Source of the DNA: Lachnospiraceae bacterium UBA7480
GTDB taxonomy: Bacteria > Bacillota > Clostridia > Lachnospirales > Lachnospiraceae
Direction: 5' to 3'
DNA: 14,042 nt
NCBI GenBank assembly: GCA_002479655.1
Contig: DLOQ01000086.1
Span: 13,669 to 27,710, forward strand
Part shown: positions 1 through 6,477 of the stretch, in pieces
Numbering within the stretch: the stretch's first letter is position 1
Layout of the letters: each line of letters begins with the position of its first letter
Program-made: the position numbers and the translations under genes
The notes under the pieces: model-generated
What the model was told of the DNA's origin: nothing
Database searches by the model: none
Seen by the model: the letters and a program-made list of their open reading frames with translations, nothing else

Positions 1-117
1 CTTGGAATCCGCAGAGATGATCTCGCCATTGATCTTTTTGGCTAATAAGATCGAGGTTTTCGTTTTTCCGGCTGCTGTCGGACCGGCAATAATGATCAGC
101 TTTTTTTTATCCGGCAA
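1..117 (-). CDS. miaA: tRNA dimethylallyltransferase MiaA (N-terminal 39 codons, runs off left edge)
   Basis: MiaA transfers a dimethylallyl group from DMAPP to N6 of A37 in tRNAs that read UNN codons, giving i6A37, the substrate of MiaB, which is also encoded in this window. Only the N-terminus is visible. It shows the family P-loop GPTAAGKT (residues 12-19) after a hydrophobic strand (KKLIIIA), then the conserved NGEIISADS stretch (30-38). The start is a TTG directly after the ogt TAA stop, with zero intervening bases. A GAGGGAG ribosome-binding site inside the end of ogt lies 7 nt upstream, and no ATG suits the P-loop spacing, so TTG is preferred. Translation is probably coupled to ogt. 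Miscalling is unlikely because the P-loop and SADS motif together are diagnostic. The catalytic and tRNA-binding parts are outside the window. Confidence 0.93.
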   Translation of the reverse strand, partial: MPDKKKLIIIAGPTAAGKTKTSILLAKKINGEIISADSK

Positions 118-615
118 TTATATGCTCCCTCTTTCCAGTTTTAATAGCGCGGCTTTTTTCTCCAGCCCGCCGGCATAGCCGGTAAGGCTTCCATTGCTTC
201 CGATCACCCGATGGCAGGGGATCATGATGGATACCGGATTGTGCCCGACTGCACCGCCGACCGCCTGTGCTGACATCCGTTTTGCTCCATCCGTCATGGC
301 GAGCTGCCTTGCGATAGCGCCATAAGTCGTTGTCTGCCCATAGGGTATTGCGCATAAGAGCTTCCATACCTTATGCTGAAATGCTGTCCCCGTAACATGA
401 AGCGGCACTTGAAGCTCCGGTTCCCTTCCCGAAAAATAGATGTCAAGCCACTGCCCGGCTTGCGCCAGTATAGGTGTCTCCTTCTCCATGTAATGCGTCT
501 CTGGATTGCGCGCAAAATATTTCTGTCCCATAAACCATAAGCCTGTCAGTCCGGTCTCGTCGGCAGCAAGCAGCACGCTGCCAAGCGGAGATATATATTT
601 CACCGTATATTGCAT
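118..615 (-). CDS. ogt: Methylated-DNA--protein-cysteine methyltransferase (Ogt type)
   Basis: This is a suicide DNA-repair protein that removes alkyl groups from O6-alkylguanine (and O4-alkylthymine) by transferring them to its own cysteine. It has 165 aa, the usual length of stand-alone Ogt/MGMT proteins, and lacks the Ada N-terminal zinc/regulatory domain. The active site PCHRVIG is at residues 133-139, with C134 the acceptor. It is preceded by the winged-helix DNA-binding part: YGQTTTYGAIA at 92-102 and AVGGAVGHNP at 118-127 with the recognition helix. The C-terminal GYAGGLEKKAALLKLE is also typical. The ATG at 615 is chosen because GGAGG lies 6 nt upstream; that GGAGG is the end of a repeated two-hairpin element. 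The gene sits between a GH5 gene and miaA, and its stop touches the miaA start. I see no convincing sigma-A promoter in the 156-bp gap upstream. Confidence 0.96.
   Translation of the reverse strand: MQYTVKYISPLGSVLLAADETGLTGLWFMGQKYFARNPETHYMEKETPILAQAGQWLDIYFSGREPELQVPLHVTGTAFQHKVWKLLCAIPYGQTTTYGAIARQLAMTDGAKRMSAQAVGGAVGHNPVSIMIPCHRVIGSNGSLTGYAGGLEKKAALLKLERGSI
125..131 (-). promoter_or_regulatory. Ribosome-binding site deciding the TTG start of miaA
   Basis: On the minus strand GAGGGAG lies 7 nt before the TTG at 117-115 and is embedded in the last codons of ogt. It is a strong Shine-Dalgarno match at ideal spacing and is the reason for accepting a non-ATG start for miaA. Confidence 0.7.
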
Positions 616-621
616 GATTTA

Positions 622-693
622 CCTCCATGTCAGAGCAGCTTGCTGCGATGACACGCGATGAGAAATCCGCGCAGGCAATTTTTCATCTGTGCT
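622..693 (-). repeat. Two-hairpin intergenic repeat, copy A, upstream of ogt
   Basis: Positions 622-676 are identical over 55 bp to 10081-10135, and the similarity continues to 693 (68 of 72 bases; all four differences are transitions). Hairpin 1 (628-653) has arms TGTCA/TGACA and GCAGC/GCTGC separated by a symmetric GA/GA mismatch. Hairpin 2 (657-687) pairs GATGAGAAAT with ATTTTTCATC. On the gene strand the element ends in TGGAGG, so it supplies the ogt ribosome-binding site. A separate 12-bp perfect palindrome, GCTGTATACAGC (691-702), abuts the distal end. The gene strand is given, but which strand, if either, acts is unknown. It has no coding potential I trust. A REP/MITE-like dispersed repeat or a structured leader are both possible. 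Confidence 0.9.
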
Positions 694-771
694 GTATACA
701 GCCGCATTAAAAACTGCTTATGACAAAAATGACAGAAATTCCTTCCTGCCATTTTATATCCTAATAATGAT

Positions 772-1806
772 CTATAGATTTTTGATCAGATCCGCTTGAA
801 TCTCCTGATAATGCGCATCTGTCAGTCCAAAATCTTTCTGCTTATAATTCCAGCAGGAACGTCCGATACCGTATTTTTCAAATACCGCATGGATATCCTC
901 AAACCATCTGAGCGTATCGGGAAGCGGAGCCTGATCGATCACGCCGTATTCTCCGCAATAAAGATAAGCGTCATTTTTTTCGGAAGATTCAACCGCGGAA
1001 GCCATCATTGCCTCCATGAATTTGCGGTCAACCCGTTCCAGTGAAAATTCGTTCAACGCTCCCGCCAGATCCTGCTTTAGCAGCTTGCTTTTTTCTACAT
1101 AGATTTCTTTGGCATCAGGATATCCTATCTCAAAATCCGGTGTCATGCCCTCGACCCAGTATGCTTTCTGGTGGGTAAATGCAAGCGGCTCATAGAAATG
1201 GAAATTGTAAACCACCTTATCGTCATATGGTTTGGCAAGCTGCTTTACACTGGTCACGCTGTTATAGCAGACTCCGCCATAGATCACATAACTGTCTTTT
1301 GCGATCTCCCTGATCGCAGCGATCGTCCGGTTGGCAATGTCGTTCCATGCATCCGCTACAGACGGACTGACGATCTCATTTAACAATTCAAAAGCGACGG
1401 TATTGCTGTGGGAGCCATATCTTCCGGCAATTTCTTTCCAGAGCTTGATGAATCTTTCCTGCTGTTTGTCATTAGAAAAAAATTCTTCCAGCTCGCCATG
1501 ATCTAAAGGATCAAACGTATAGCCATAGGTCTTGTGAAGATCCAAAACCATATGCAGACCATGCGTCTCACACCAGCGGATACAATTGGTAATATAAGCA
1601 TATCCCTCCTCTTTACACGCGCCGTCCTCAGTCTCTATGATATCATAATCAACAGGCACGCGCACATGATCCAGTCCCCATCCCGCGATCTGCCTGATAT
1701 CTTCTTCGGTGATAAAAGTATCAAAATGTTCTTTCTCATAGCTGACACATTGCGAAAGCCATCCGCCCAGATTTACACCTTTCATAAAACCCTCAAAACG
1801 CTTCAT
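772..1806 (-). CDS. Cytoplasmic glycoside hydrolase family 5 (cellulase/beta-glucosidase-like)
   Basis: A 344-aa single-domain (beta/alpha)8 retaining glycosidase. GH5 hallmarks are visible in order: GVNLGGWLSQ at 10-19, HVRVPVDY at 47-54 with the conserved Arg49, LDLHKTYG at 88-95, the acid/base pair N143-E144 in LLNE, substrate-site NFHFYEP at 201-207 (H203, Y205), nucleophile E286 in YCGEYGV, and W319 near the C-terminus. There is no signal peptide, dockerin or carbohydrate-binding module, so it probably acts inside the cell on imported beta-linked oligosaccharides. The family assignment is firm, but the exact substrate (glucan, mannan or beta-glucoside) cannot be read from the motifs. The start at 1806 is supported by AAGGGG 9 nt upstream. 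The gene has its own promoter and cre site and separates mutL from ogt-miaA. Confidence 0.9.
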   Translation of the reverse strand: MKRFEGFMKGVNLGGWLSQCVSYEKEHFDTFITEEDIRQIAGWGLDHVRVPVDYDIIETEDGACKEEGYAYITNCIRWCETHGLHMVLDLHKTYGYTFDPLDHGELEEFFSNDKQQERFIKLWKEIAGRYGSHSNTVAFELLNEIVSPSVADAWNDIANRTIAAIREIAKDSYVIYGGVCYNSVTSVKQLAKPYDDKVVYNFHFYEPLAFTHQKAYWVEGMTPDFEIGYPDAKEIYVEKSKLLKQDLAGALNEFSLERVDRKFMEAMMASAVESSEKNDAYLYCGEYGVIDQAPLPDTLRWFEDIHAVFEKYGIGRSCWNYKQKDFGLTDAHYQEIQADLIKNL

Positions 1807-1839
1807 AGTTATCCGCCCCTTCTGATTTATTTTTTAATT

Positions 1840-1868
1840 ATTATATCATATCCGCCTGTCTTTGATAT
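1840..1868 (-). promoter_or_regulatory. Candidate sigma-A promoter of the GH5 gene (extended -10)
   Basis: On the minus strand there is a perfect -10 TATAAT (1845-1840) preceded by TGA, an extended -10 motif. Seventeen bp upstream is a poor -35, ATATCA (1868-1863), matching 3 of 6 consensus bases. The expected start of transcription is near 1833, giving a leader of about 27 nt that contains the AAGGGG ribosome-binding site. No intrinsic terminator is apparent between mutL and this promoter, so read-through from mutL is possible. Confidence 0.55.
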
Positions 1869-1876
1869 CGTTTTCA
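1863..1876 (-). promoter_or_regulatory. cre-like (CcpA) operator overlapping the GH5 -35 region
   Basis: The minus strand reads TGAAAACGATATCA, which fits every position of the Bacillus/Clostridium catabolite-responsive element consensus TGWAANCGNTNWCA. It overlaps the candidate -35 of the GH5 promoter, a position at which bound CcpA would be expected to block RNA polymerase. This suits a glycosidase gene that is repressed when preferred sugars are present. The match is seen directly; function is inferred. Confidence 0.6.
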
Positions 1877-1923
1877 TTTTATTTTTATCATTATCATTAC
1901 CATTACATGAAATCAGAACCTGA

Positions 1924-3804
1924 TCATACAATGCGTTTAAATTTTCTCTCGATCTCGGATTTGCTCATGGAAAAGATCGTCGGGCGTCCGTGGGGACAAT
2001 GATACGGATTGTCCAGTGTCAGAAGTTCATCTAACAGCGCATCCATCTCCGTAAGCGATATTTTCATATTGCCCTTGATCGAAGCCTTACAAGCCATAGT
2101 TGCAATCCTCTGCCGGATGCTCTCCGGTGTGCCGGTAAGACCTGTTTCCATCAGCTCATTCAATGTGTCCAGAAACATATCCTTCGGATCGTTCAGATAC
2201 AGCTCCAGCGGAATCGCGCGTATTGCATATTCGTTTCCGCCAAATTCTTCCACTTCAAATCCAAGCTCTTCAAAATATTCCAGCGCATCCAAAAGCATCT
2301 GGCGTTCCGCGCCGGTCACGGTGATGACGATCGGCGGATCAAGCTGCTGCTGATAAACTGTATTCTCCTGAAGCTGTTTCATCAGACGTTCATAATTCAC
2401 TTTTTCGTGCGCCGCATGCTGATCTACAAAATAAAGATTGTCATCCAGTTCAAACAGCCAGTAAGTATCAAAGATCTGTCCGATGATCTTATAACGCTTA
2501 CGGGAACTTTCTGACAGAACGCGCTGTTTATCGAATAACTCCATCTGCACAGGACGTTCCACAAAAATATGGTCGCGTTCTTTCAGGATGGGATTGTTTT
2601 TTTGCACAGGTCTGGTAACCTTTCCCACAGGTTTAGGTTCGAGGATTTTTTGCAGCATACTGTTCTGCTCCGGCTGCAATCTGAAATCCGTCTGCCTTTC
2701 CTGCCCGGCATACGTTTCTTCAGATTCCCTTCGTTTTTGTTCAAAGGGTTCCGGAGTTTCCTTGTAGATCTTTTTTTCCTCTTTTTCCGGGTTCAGATCA
2801 CAGTCGGCGATCATCTCCCGCGCGGAAAGCGTCTCCGCAACCGCCTTGATGATAAAATCCATAAACTGCTGTTGGTCGTGAAAACGCACGTCCATCTTGG
2901 AGGGATGCACATTGACATCCACCTCCTGCGTATCCATCGTGATATGCAGCACACAGAACGGAAACCTGTGCTGCATCATATACGCCTTGTAGCCTTCCTC
3001 GATCCCTTTGGCAATCAGATTGCTTTTAATATATCTGCGGTTGATAAAATAATTCTCAAAATTACGGTTGGAACGGTTATTGACCGGCGTTCCAAGATAC
3101 CCTTCGATGGTCATCCCATCCTGTTCGCTGATGATCGGAATGATCTCTCTTGCGGTATCTTTTCCATAGATGCGATAGATCACTTCCTTCAAATCACCAT
3201 TTCCGGAAGTCGAAAATCTCACTTGTCTGTTCTGGATAAAAGTATAGGAAATATCAGGCCGGCTCATCGCCAGATGCTCCATCAGGTCAGCCACATATCC
3301 TCCTTCCGTAGCCGTTGTTTTCAAGAATTTCCGCCGTGCCGGCGTATTATAAAAAAGATTGCGTACGATGATGGTCGTCCCATCCGGCGCGCCTACTTCA
3401 TCTGATTCTTTTTCTGTGCCTCCCTCAATCACATAACGGTTTCCCATGAGGGCATCTGTATGCTTGCTGATCATCTCCACTTTGGCAACCGCAGCAATAC
3501 TTCCCAGAGCCTCTCCGCGAAATCCCATAGAGCGCACGCTGCTCAGATCCTCCGCCGTATGGATCTTACTGGTAGCATGACGCAAAAATGCATTGGGAAG
3601 ATCCTCCTTCATAATGCCGCAGCCATTGTCCGTAACGCGGATCAGTTCTATCCCGCCATCCTTGATCTCTACCGTGATCGCATCCGCACCGGCATCCATG
3701 GAATTTTCCACCAGCTCCTTTACCACACTTGCCGGACGTTCCACAACTTCCCCGGCCGCGATCTGATCGATCGTATGCTCATCCAGAATATGTATGACCG
3801 CCAT
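1924..3804 (-). CDS. mutL: DNA mismatch repair protein MutL (endonuclease type)
   Basis: MutL links mismatch-bound MutS to downstream repair. In organisms without MutH it nicks the new strand itself. The protein has 626 aa. The N-terminal GHKL ATPase shows IAAGEVVERPASVVKELVEN at 15-34 (E30 catalytic, N34 Mg), DNGCGI at 59-64 and GFRGEAL at 94-100, and the transducer lobe has NVHPSK at 298-303. A charged linker spans about 335-430. The C-terminal dimerisation/endonuclease domain carries DQHAAHEKVNYE (461-472), fitting DQHA(X)2E(X)4E, plus ACKASIK (571-577) and CPHGRPT (603-609), all parts of the metal site. So this is a nicking MutL. The linker also contains QMELF (420-424), which resembles the beta-clamp pentapeptide. 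The ATG at 3804 follows AAGGGAG by about 8 nt, 18 bp after mutS. Confidence 0.98.
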   Translation of the reverse strand: MAVIHILDEHTIDQIAAGEVVERPASVVKELVENSMDAGADAITVEIKDGGIELIRVTDNGCGIMKEDLPNAFLRHATSKIHTAEDLSSVRSMGFRGEALGSIAAVAKVEMISKHTDALMGNRYVIEGGTEKESDEVGAPDGTTIIVRNLFYNTPARRKFLKTTATEGGYVADLMEHLAMSRPDISYTFIQNRQVRFSTSGNGDLKEVIYRIYGKDTAREIIPIISEQDGMTIEGYLGTPVNNRSNRNFENYFINRRYIKSNLIAKGIEEGYKAYMMQHRFPFCVLHITMDTQEVDVNVHPSKMDVRFHDQQQFMDFIIKAVAETLSAREMIADCDLNPEKEEKKIYKETPEPFEQKRRESEETYAGQERQTDFRLQPEQNSMLQKILEPKPVGKVTRPVQKNNPILKERDHIFVERPVQMELFDKQRVLSESSRKRYKIIGQIFDTYWLFELDDNLYFVDQHAAHEKVNYERLMKQLQENTVYQQQLDPPIVITVTGAERQMLLDALEYFEELGFEVEEFGGNEYAIRAIPLELYLNDPKDMFLDTLNELMETGLTGTPESIRQRIATMACKASIKGNMKISLTEMDALLDELLTLDNPYHCPHGRPTIFSMSKSEIERKFKRIV

Positions 3805-3822
3805 GCTTTTTTCTCCCTTCTC

Positions 3823-6477
3823 TTACCATCTGTTCTTCAGCTTATTCTGCAGCCCGTATAATGTGTTCATGGCATCCAGCGGTGTCATATTGGAGATATC
3901 CAGTCCCTTTAGCTCCTCTATGATATCCTGATCTGTCACTGTATCAAATAAAGACATCTGTTCCAGATCTACATCTTCATAATGTATCGGCGTTTTCCGT
4001 TCTGACCGCTGCTCTCCCACTCCCACAATTGTCTGGATCTTTTCAATAATATCATTGTCCGAAAGCTGACCGACAATCTCCTTTGCCCGGTCGATCACCA
4101 TATCCGGCACGCCTGCCAGCTTCGCCACCTGTATCCCATAACTTTTATCTGCGCCGCCGCGGACGATCTTTCTTAAGAATACGATATCGTCGCCTTTCTC
4201 CTTTACCGCAATACAATAGTTATTGACATTGTTCATCCTGCCTTCCAGCTCCGTCAGCTCATGATAATGCGTTGCAAAGAGCGTCTTTGCACCCAGCAGC
4301 TTTTTGTTGCTGATATGCTCTATGACAGCCCATGCGATGGAAAGACCGTCAAAAGTGGAAGTTCCCCGTCCGATCTCATCCAAGATCAGCAGGCTGTCTG
4401 CCGTCGCGTTTCGCAGTATATTAGCCACCTCGTTCATCTCAATCATAAAAGTAGACTGCCCGCTTGCCAGATCATCCGATGCGCCTACTCTGGTAAAGAT
4501 ACGATCCACAATACCGATCTCAGCCGACTTCGCCGGAACAAAGGACCCCACCTGAGCCATCAGCACGATCAGCGCCACCTGACGCATATAGGTTGATTTT
4601 CCGGCCATATTGGGGCCGGTGATGATGCTGATACAATTTTTCTTATTATCCAGAAAGGTATCATTATCAATAAACATATCGTTTTCGATCATCTTTTCCA
4701 CCACCGGATGACGACCGCCCTTGATGTTGATGATGCCCTTGGTATTCACCTGAGGACATACATAGTGATTCCTCTCCGCGACAAAAGATAACGACGCATA
4801 GACATCCAACTGCGCCACTGCTCTGGCTGTTTTCTGCACACGGTCAAGATTTTGGTCGATCTCATCACGCAGGGCAGCAAATGCATCATATTCAAGAGTG
4901 TACAGCTTATCCTCCGCATTGAGGATCATATCCTCCAGTTCTTTTAAACGGGGCGTCGTATATCGCTCTGCATTGGCAAGTGTCTGTTTTCTGGTATAAT
5001 CCTCCGGCACAAGATTTTTGTAGGAATTTGTCACCTCCAGATAATATCCGAAGACTTTGTTATATTTGATCCTAAGATTTTTGATGCCCGTCCGTTCCCT
5101 TTCTGTGGCTTCCATCTCCGCAAGCCATGTCTTTCCCTTGGTTTTGGCGCTGCGCAGCCGGTCGATGTCCGCATCATACCCTTCCTTGATGATACCGCCG
5201 TCCCGTGTGCTGATCGGAGGTTCTTCCACAATGGCGGCCTCGATCTTTTGACAGATATCCTCCAGCGCGTCTATCTCTTCATAGATCGTATGTAAAAGTG
5301 TATCCTCAAATTTTCCCAGTAAAAGCCGTATAAAGGGCAGCATTTTCAGGGAATTGCGGAATGCGATCATATCACGGGGGTTCACTGACTTATAACTGAT
5401 CTTTGCAAGCAGCCGTTCCAGATCGTAGACGGCGCCCAGATATTCTCTGATCTCATCCCGTTCCATCGGCGCCTTACATAGCTCAGATACCGCATCCTGC
5501 CGCAGTATGATCTCATCCAGTCCGATCAGCGGCTGCTCAATATAATTTCTAAGCATCCTTGCACCCATAGCGGTCTTGGTCTTGTCCAGGATCCAAAGCA
5601 GCGTACCGCGCTTCTGTTTTTCCCGCATCGTTTCGCAAAGCTCAAGATTCCTTCTGGTGGAACTGTCAAGCAGCATATATTTGCTGTTGATGTACGGATC
5701 AAGATGTGTGATATGGGAAAGTGAGATTTTCTGCGTTTCATACAGATATTGTAAAAGCGCGCCCGCGGCGATCGTCCCCGTTGCAAAATCATCGAGTCCC
5801 AGTCCTTTGACTGATGATATGTGGAAATGTTCCTGTAAAGTCTTATGGCAGGACGCTTCCTCAAAATACCATGAGTCAATGTTGTAAACGGTGATGCCAA
5901 GACGGTTTTTCAAAGTATCCATATCGATATCGGAAACCATAAACGCATCATTGCAGATGATCTCTACCGGAAGCAGCTTTGCGATCTCATCCATCAGCCT
6001 TTTTGTATCGGTCATCTCAGTCAGACGGTATTCGCCTGTTGTAACATCTGCAAAGGAGACGCCGATCTTATCAGGAAAATAAACAATGCTCATGATATAA
6101 TTGTTTTTTCCTTCTTCCAGCGCCTGCATATTCAGATTGGTTCCGGGCGTAACGATACGGATCACTTCACGTCTTACGATCCCCTTTGTCGTCGCGGGAT
6201 CTTCCATCTGTTCACAGATTGCAACCTTATAGCCGCTGGATACCATTTTATTCAGATAGGCATCTAACGCATGATGCGGCACGCCGCACATTGGGGCTTT
6301 TTCCTCCAGTCCGCAGTTTTTGCCGGTCAGTGTGATCTCAAGGACTTTTGAGGCAGTCAGCGCGTCTTCAAAAAACATTTCATAAAAGTCACCCAGACGG
6401 TAAAAAAGAATACAATCCGGGTATTGCTTTTTGGTCTCCATATATTGCTGCATCATGGGTGTTAGTTGCTGTTCCAT
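3823..6477 (-). CDS. mutS: DNA mismatch repair protein MutS (MutS1)
   Basis: MutS recognises base mismatches and small loops and recruits MutL as an ATP-dependent sliding clamp. It has 884 aa, the usual MutS1 length. The mismatch-wedge motif is GDFYEMF (F31-Y32-E33). The central core/lever domains include GYYLEVT (477-483). The ABC-type ATPase has Walker A GPNMAGKST (621-629), the signature region SGQSTFMIEM (672-681), Walker B LLILDEIGRGTST (696-708, D700/E701) and the switch ATHYHEL (735-741). Near the C-terminus QMSLF (840-844) is a beta-clamp-binding pentapeptide. An upstream in-frame extension is rejected because MEQQLTPMMQQY is the family N-terminus; this ATG at 6477 lies inside the end of miaB (16-bp overlap) with AGAGAGGG just upstream, which suggests translational coupling. 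Confidence 0.98.
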   Translation of the reverse strand: MEQQLTPMMQQYMETKKQYPDCILFYRLGDFYEMFFEDALTASKVLEITLTGKNCGLEEKAPMCGVPHHALDAYLNKMVSSGYKVAICEQMEDPATTKGIVRREVIRIVTPGTNLNMQALEEGKNNYIMSIVYFPDKIGVSFADVTTGEYRLTEMTDTKRLMDEIAKLLPVEIICNDAFMVSDIDMDTLKNRLGITVYNIDSWYFEEASCHKTLQEHFHISSVKGLGLDDFATGTIAAGALLQYLYETQKISLSHITHLDPYINSKYMLLDSSTRRNLELCETMREKQKRGTLLWILDKTKTAMGARMLRNYIEQPLIGLDEIILRQDAVSELCKAPMERDEIREYLGAVYDLERLLAKISYKSVNPRDMIAFRNSLKMLPFIRLLLGKFEDTLLHTIYEEIDALEDICQKIEAAIVEEPPISTRDGGIIKEGYDADIDRLRSAKTKGKTWLAEMEATERERTGIKNLRIKYNKVFGYYLEVTNSYKNLVPEDYTRKQTLANAERYTTPRLKELEDMILNAEDKLYTLEYDAFAALRDEIDQNLDRVQKTARAVAQLDVYASLSFVAERNHYVCPQVNTKGIINIKGGRHPVVEKMIENDMFIDNDTFLDNKKNCISIITGPNMAGKSTYMRQVALIVLMAQVGSFVPAKSAEIGIVDRIFTRVGASDDLASGQSTFMIEMNEVANILRNATADSLLILDEIGRGTSTFDGLSIAWAVIEHISNKKLLGAKTLFATHYHELTELEGRMNNVNNYCIAVKEKGDDIVFLRKIVRGGADKSYGIQVAKLAGVPDMVIDRAKEIVGQLSDNDIIEKIQTIVGVGEQRSERKTPIHYEDVDLEQMSLFDTVTDQDIIEELKGLDISNMTPLDAMNTLYGLQNKLKNRW

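Noticed and set aside
627..710. A 27-codon plus-strand frame starting at ATG inside repeat copy A, with a related 24-codon frame at 10086-10160 in copy B
   Set aside because: There is no Shine-Dalgarno on the plus strand, and three of the four base differences between copies change the amino acid. Shared sequence is explained by the repeat itself.
2569..3405. 278-codon open frame on the plus strand within mutL
   Set aside because: It is fully antisense to well-conserved MutL motifs, has no recognisable domain, and is an expected shadow of a coding gene.
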